Shown: positions 59,929 to 64,000 of the stretch, piece after piece
How the letters are laid out: every line of letters begins with the position of its first letter
How positions within the stretch are numbered: the first letter of the stretch is position 1
Assembly (NCBI RefSeq): GCF_014323405.1
Contig: NZ_JACRWE010000007.1
Span: 61,622-125,621 of the forward strand
Direction: 5' to 3'
Length of the DNA stretch: 64,000 nt
Source: Romboutsia faecis
GTDB lineage: Bacteria; Bacillota; Clostridia; Peptostreptococcales; Peptostreptococcaceae
The notes under the pieces: model-generated
What the model was told of the DNA's origin: nothing
The model's database searches: none
What the model saw: only the letters and a program-made list of their open reading frames with translations
Position numbers and translations under genes: made by a program

Positions 59929-62613
59929 ATGGGAGATTGTAGTTTATTAAAAAAAGAGATTCTATTAGGCGGATTAAGATGTTCTCATTGTGCAAAAGAC
60001 ATAATCAAAACTGTATCTAATTTAGAAGAAGTAGAAGGATGTAATTTAGATTTTGAAGCTCAGAAGTTAATAATAGACATATTAGATACTTATAATGAGG
60101 ACAAAGTAGTATCAAAAGTTATAGATACAATAAATTCTATAGAACCAGACCTTGATATAGACGTAACAATTAACTCAATAAATTCTAGAAAAAGACAAAA
60201 AGGTAGGGGGAAAAATATGAAATCATTAAGTAAAGCAGAAGTTAATGACAATGTTAATCCTATAAAAGTAGAATTTATATTAAATGGTTTAAACTGTGCT
60301 CACTGTGCAGAGGTGATCAATGAAAAAGTAGGAAAATTAAAAGGTGTTAAATCATCTAATTTAAACTTTGTAAATAAAAAAATGACTTTAAATCTTACTG
60401 ATGAACAAAATGAAAGTGAAATAATAAGAAAAACTATAGATATAATAAATAACACAGAGCCAGGATTAGACATAGTGGTCAATAGTAAATCGAAATTAGG
60501 AATAAAGAAAGAAATAATATTAGGTGGATTAAATTGTGCTCACTGTGCAGAGGTTATAGGTCAAAAGGTTTCTAATTTAAGTGAAATAGAAAGTTCAGAT
60601 TTGAATTTTATAAATAAAAAACTAACTGTATTAATAAAACAAAATGAAAATAGTAAGCAAGTTATTGAAAAAATAATAGATATAATAAATAATACAGAAC
60701 CAGGACTAGACATAAATATAGTTAAAAACTCACAACAAGCAAATATATCTGTAGAAGAGAAGGAAAAAGATTCTTCAAAAAAAGATTTATTAAAGTTAAT
60801 AGTTGGTTTTGGAATGTATGCAGTTGCCATATATCAAAGTACTATTGGAGTAGAAAGTAAATTGATGAATTTACTTTTGATAATTTCTTATTTAGTAGTA
60901 GGTGGAGGCGTAATAATAAAAGCTTTAAAAAATATGACTAAAGGTAGAATATTCGATGAAAACTTCTTAATGTTAATAGCAACAGTAGGAGCATTAGCAA
61001 TTGGCGAAGTAGAAGAAGCTGTAGCTGTTATGCTTTTCTATCAATTAGGTGAATACTTACAAGGTATAGCGGTTGGAAAATCTAGAAAATCTATAGCTTC
61101 CCTTATGAATATAAGACCAGATAGTGCAAACTTAAAAGTAAATAATGAAATAAAAGTTGTTTCTCCTGAAGATGTAGAAATAGGTGATGTAATAGTTATT
61201 AAACCAGGTGAAAAGGTACCTCTAGATGGTGTTATAATAGATGGCTCATCTATGGTAGATACATCTGCCATTACAGGTGAATCAGTTTTAAGAGAAACAG
61301 CAATAGGTGATGATATCTTATCTGGATTTATAAATAAGAATTCGTTACTAATTGTAAAAGTTACTAAAGGATATGGTGAATCAACTGTTTCTAAAATATT
61401 AGATTTGGTTGAAAATGCTAGTAGTAAGAAATCTAAAACTGAAAACTTTATATCTAAGTTTTCAAGATATTATACTCCGATAGTTGTTTGTTTAGCTGCT
61501 ACAATAGCAATTATACCTCCTATAGTAATTCAAGGTGCAGAGTTTAGTGAATGGTTCTATAGAGGATTACTATTCTTAGTTGTGTCATGCCCATGCGCAT
61601 TAGTTTTATCTATACCTTTAAGTTTCTTCAGTGGTATAGGATATGCTTCGAAGAATGGTATTCTTATAAAAGGAAGTAACTATTTAGAAGCTTTAAAAGA
61701 TGTAGACACAGTAGTGTTTGATAAAACAGGAACTTTAACTAAAGGTGTATTTAACGTAACTAATATAAATGCAGTAGATATATCAAAACAAGAATTATTA
61801 GAGTATGCAGCTATTGCAGAGGTTAACTCTAATCATCCGATTGCAAAATCTATACTTAAGACATATGGTAAAGCAGTCGATTTAGATAGTATAAAAAATT
61901 ATGAAGAAATAGCAGCTCATGGTATAAGAGTTCAATATAATAATGAAAAGATACTAGCTGGAAATGAAAAATTGATGAAAGCTAATAATATATTATACTC
62001 TGAAGCTAAAGAAGTAGGTACTGTTGTATATGTAGCAGTGAATGGTATATATAAAGGATACGTAGTTATATCTGATGAGGTAAAAGAGGATAGTAAAGAT
62101 GCAATTAGAAATTTAAAAAATGTTGGTATAAAAGAAGTTGTAATGTTAACTGGTGATAATAAAGATGTAGCTAATAAGGTTGCAAGTGATTTAAATATAG
62201 ATACAGTTTACTCTAGTTTATTACCTAATGAAAAGGTTGAAAAAGTAGAAGAAATATATGAAGGTAGAAATGAAAAAGAAAAAGTAGCTTTCGTTGGTGA
62301 TGGTATAAATGATGCTCCAGTATTAGCGCGTGTAGATGTTGGTATAGCGATGGGTGCCCTTGGTTCAGATGCAGCGATAGAAGCAGCAGACGTAGTTCTT
62401 ATGACAGATGAGCCAAACAAAATATATAAAGCTATAGAAATATCTAAGAAAACAAACAAAATAGTATGGCAAAATATTATATTTGCACTTGGTGTTAAAG
62501 TAGTTGTTATGGTGCTAGGTGCAGGTGGTATGGCTACAATGTGGGAAGCAATATTTGCAGATGTGGGAGTTGCTTTAATAGCAGTAATAAATGCAATGAG
62601 AATTCTTAAATAA
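59929..62613 (+). CDS. P1B-type heavy-metal ATPase (Zn/Cd/Pb exporter, CadA/ZntA-like)
   Basis: An 894-residue metal pump. Three N-terminal HMA domains have CxxC sites at Cys18/21, Cys123/126 and Cys203/206; the second and third are near copies at DNA level. The ATPase core has TGES, the transmembrane CPC motif (Cys554-Pro-Cys556), phosphorylation site DKTGTLT (Asp598), HP locus NSNHPIAKSI and GDGINDAPVLA. The CPC motif with Lys in helix 7 (ALGVKVVVM) and Asp in helix 8 (FADVGVALIAV) marks the P1B-2 Zn/Cd/Pb class rather than copper. Start is ATG after AGGAGGAACC; an internal ATG at 60217 also has a strong ribosome-binding site. Confidence 0.95.
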   Translation: MGDCSLLKKEILLGGLRCSHCAKDIIKTVSNLEEVEGCNLDFEAQKLIIDILDTYNEDKVVSKVIDTINSIEPDLDIDVTINSINSRKRQKGRGKNMKSLSKAEVNDNVNPIKVEFILNGLNCAHCAEVINEKVGKLKGVKSSNLNFVNKKMTLNLTDEQNESEIIRKTIDIINNTEPGLDIVVNSKSKLGIKKEIILGGLNCAHCAEVIGQKVSNLSEIESSDLNFINKKLTVLIKQNENSKQVIEKIIDIINNTEPGLDINIVKNSQQANISVEEKEKDSSKKDLLKLIVGFGMYAVAIYQSTIGVESKLMNLLLIISYLVVGGGVIIKALKNMTKGRIFDENFLMLIATVGALAIGEVEEAVAVMLFYQLGEYLQGIAVGKSRKSIASLMNIRPDSANLKVNNEIKVVSPEDVEIGDVIVIKPGEKVPLDGVIIDGSSMVDTSAITGESVLRETAIGDDILSGFINKNSLLIVKVTKGYGESTVSKILDLVENASSKKSKTENFISKFSRYYTPIVVCLAATIAIIPPIVIQGAEFSEWFYRGLLFLVVSCPCALVLSIPLSFFSGIGYASKNGILIKGSNYLEALKDVDTVVFDKTGTLTKGVFNVTNINAVDISKQELLEYAAIAEVNSNHPIAKSILKTYGKAVDLDSIKNYEEIAAHGIRVQYNNEKILAGNEKLMKANNILYSEAKEVGTVVYVAVNGIYKGYVVISDEVKEDSKDAIRNLKNVGIKEVVMLTGDNKDVANKVASDLNIDTVYSSLLPNEKVEKVEEIYEGRNEKEKVAFVGDGINDAPVLARVDVGIAMGALGSDAAIEAADVVLMTDEPNKIYKAIEISKKTNKIVWQNIIFALGVKVVVMVLGAGGMATMWEAIFADVGVALIAVINAMRILK
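60290..60722 (+). repeat. Duplicated HMA-domain coding segment
   Basis: 60290-60482 and 60530-60722 are imperfect direct repeats with a 240-base (80-codon) period; both contain TGTGCTCACTGTGCAGAGGT and a nearly identical ATAGATATAATAAATAA block. A recent in-frame domain duplication. Confidence 0.85.
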
Positions 62614-62627
62614 TATATAGAATAAAT

Positions 62628-62672
62628 AAGCCTATAATTAGGAATGATATCAGATTCTTAATTATAGGCTTC
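62628..62672. terminator. Bidirectional terminator
   Basis: AAGCCTATAATTAGGAAT pairs with ATTCTTAATTATAGGCTT with a one-base mismatch; between the ATPase and the convergent hemolysin III-like gene. Confidence 0.85.
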
Positions 62673-62688
62673 GTTTATGTAAAGTTTT

Positions 62689-63336
62689 TTATATTACATA
62701 TATGTACACACATATAAAATGAAGTAAACTCCCTAGCATAATAAATAAGTGGAATATTTCATGGAACTCAAAATTTTTAAATTTTAAAAACTTTGGCTTA
62801 AGCCCATAAATTGCAGCTCCAACAGTATAAGCTAAGCCTCCGGCCACTAAAAGCATTAGACCATTAATAGAAAGAGAATGATATAAAGGTTTTATAACAA
62901 ATATAGCCATCCATCCCATAGCAACATAGATTAATGTAGATATCCATCTAGGGCAGTTGAACCAAATTAATTTAAAACAAACACCTAATATAGCGATAAA
63001 AAGTAATATTCCAAAAAGAATGAAACCTTTAGGTCCTTTCAAAGATATTAAACAAAAAGGTGCATAAGAACCTGCTATTAATATAAAAATCATTGAATGA
63101 TCTATTTTTCTTAAAAACTTAATCCTTGAATCTCCAGCAATAGTTAGATGATAAGTAGCAGAAGCTGAATATAAAAGAATTAAACTAATTCCAAAAATAA
63201 TTACTGCAGTTAAAGATGTTATAGAGGGATCTCTTAGTGTAGTTTTAATGACTAAAGCTAATAATCCGACAAATGCTAAAATAGCACCTATTAAATGAGT
63301 AACGCCATTAATGGATTCTCTAACATATTTACCCAT
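62689..63336 (-). CDS. Hemolysin III-like (PAQR family) membrane protein
   Basis: A 215-residue, seven-helix protein of the YqfA/hemolysin III branch of the PAQR family. Signatures: REIS-like RESINGVTHLIGAILAF at the N-terminus, SATYHLT and RKIDHSMIFILIAGSYAPF in the middle and FEFHEIFHLFIMLGSLLHF near the C-terminus; the Ser, Asp and three His residues form the zinc site of the family. The hemolysin name is historical; bacterial members are linked to membrane homeostasis and their reaction is not settled. Start is ATG with GGAGGTATATA upstream. Single-gene unit. Confidence 0.9.
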   Translation of the reverse strand: MGKYVRESINGVTHLIGAILAFVGLLALVIKTTLRDPSITSLTAVIIFGISLILLYSASATYHLTIAGDSRIKFLRKIDHSMIFILIAGSYAPFCLISLKGPKGFILFGILLFIAILGVCFKLIWFNCPRWISTLIYVAMGWMAIFVIKPLYHSLSINGLMLLVAGGLAYTVGAAIYGLKPKFLKFKNFEFHEIFHLFIMLGSLLHFICVYIYVI

Positions 63337-63881
63337 ATATATACCTCCAAATTGTAAAGATTAGAATTTTTATAATGAAAATACTTTACTTTTATATATC
63401 CATGAATTTTAGAAAATATACAGAAATATTATAAGTAAAATAATTCCAAAATATAATATACTACTATTATACTCTATAAATTTAAATATTCATCTTAATT
63501 CTTGATATAAATTTTGAATATCAAATTAAATGTGATGAAAAATAAATTACTTTATAAAAAAATATTATATGAAGAAGTTAGTATATATCTAGGGTTGAAT
63601 TAAGTTAGCATAGTTTTTTAGTTAGATTTTAAAAAAAAATATAAAAGAGTATTGACTAATATTCATTATGGTGGTAAAGTATTACTTGTCCGAGAGATAC
63701 GGACGAAAAATAAATCGAAAAAAGTCTTGACTGAGGGGTAACAACCTGGTAAGATGAATAAGTCGAGAAAATGAACTTTGAAAATTAAACAGTAGGTTAA
63801 TTTATAAAATTAATTCTTTATAAGAATTATTCGAAACAACCAAACAAAGCCAGATATATAACAGTATCTGAGCCCATCAAC
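63337..63881 (+). promoter_or_regulatory. rRNA operon control region and leader
   Basis: The first ~300 bases are AT-rich without recognised features. P1: -35 TTGACT (63652-63657), 17-base spacer, -10 TAAAGT (63675-63680). P2: -35 TTGACT (63727-63732), 17-base spacer, -10 TAAGAT (63750-63755). A boxA-like antitermination sequence GAACTTTGAAAATTAAACAG starts at 63773, and a small hairpin CAGATATATAACAGTATCTG (63851-63870) precedes the 16S gene. Confidence 0.8.

Positions 63882-64000
<119 letters not shown>

Overview
The window comes from a low-GC, endospore-forming Firmicute of the Clostridia, most likely a member of the Peptostreptococcaceae (relatives of Clostridioides, Paraclostridium, Terrisporobacter). 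The basis is the first ~120 bases of a 16S rRNA gene at the right edge, the strongly AT-rich coding sequence, a spore photoproduct lyase gene, a pur operon in the order purE-C-F-M-N-H-D-L with a one-chain PurL, and typical Gram-positive Shine-Dalgarno sites. Species cannot be fixed from this alone.

Layout. (1) 1-9.8 kb is a carbohydrate region: two Gfo/Idh/MocA oxidoreductases (the first cut by the window edge), a sugar isomerase/epimerase-like TIM barrel, three GPH-family sugar/glycoside transporters and an AraC regulator. The three transporters share one promoter layout: a TATCAA-type upstream box, an extended -10 promoter and a CcpA-type cre box just downstream. (2) 10-12 kb holds larB and larC (nickel-pincer cofactor synthesis); larC is split in two frames with a classical A_AAA_AAC slippery site. 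(3) 11.9-31 kb is purine metabolism: a guanine riboswitch with guaB-guaA, a BMP-type nucleoside-binding lipoprotein, an NCS2 purine permease, fhs (10-formyl-THF supply), and the divergent purECFMNHDL operon. CGAAC-centred PurR-box-like motifs recur in front of these units. (4) 31-33.6 kb is a heat-shock pair, hsp20 (with a CIRCE operator) and htpG.

(5) 33.7-50.3 kb is the most unusual part: four paralogous OFA-type MFS transporters (all on the minus strand), two paralogous AGCS-type amino-acid/cation symporters, one YtcJ-like amidohydrolase and two paralogous ~500-aa regulators with an N-terminal helix-turn-helix and a long C-terminal part I do not recognise. Each MFS gene is divergent from one of the other genes, and the divergent spaces carry operator-like repeats. 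It looks like an expanded, uncharacterised uptake/exchange system for an amidated or acylated amino-acid-type compound; splB and a small unknown gene are inserted in it.

(6) 50.4-56.4 kb holds poorly known genes: a YfcE-like phosphoesterase, a DUF5685-like protein, a protein with an extraordinary cysteine-rich tail, a membrane protein, a zinc-ribbon protein, a HAD phosphatase, an unknown protein and a methionine-rich tandem-repeat protein. (7) 56.6-62.6 kb is a redox/metal group: an RclA-like flavin disulfide reductase, a CcdA-TlpA fusion, and an ArsR/SmtB metal sensor with its operator directly before a P1B-type Zn/Cd/Pb ATPase with three HMA domains. (8) A hemolysin III-like membrane protein and then tandem rRNA promoters, leader and the start of a 16S gene close the window. 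No CRISPR array, tRNA, insertion sequence or prophage was seen.
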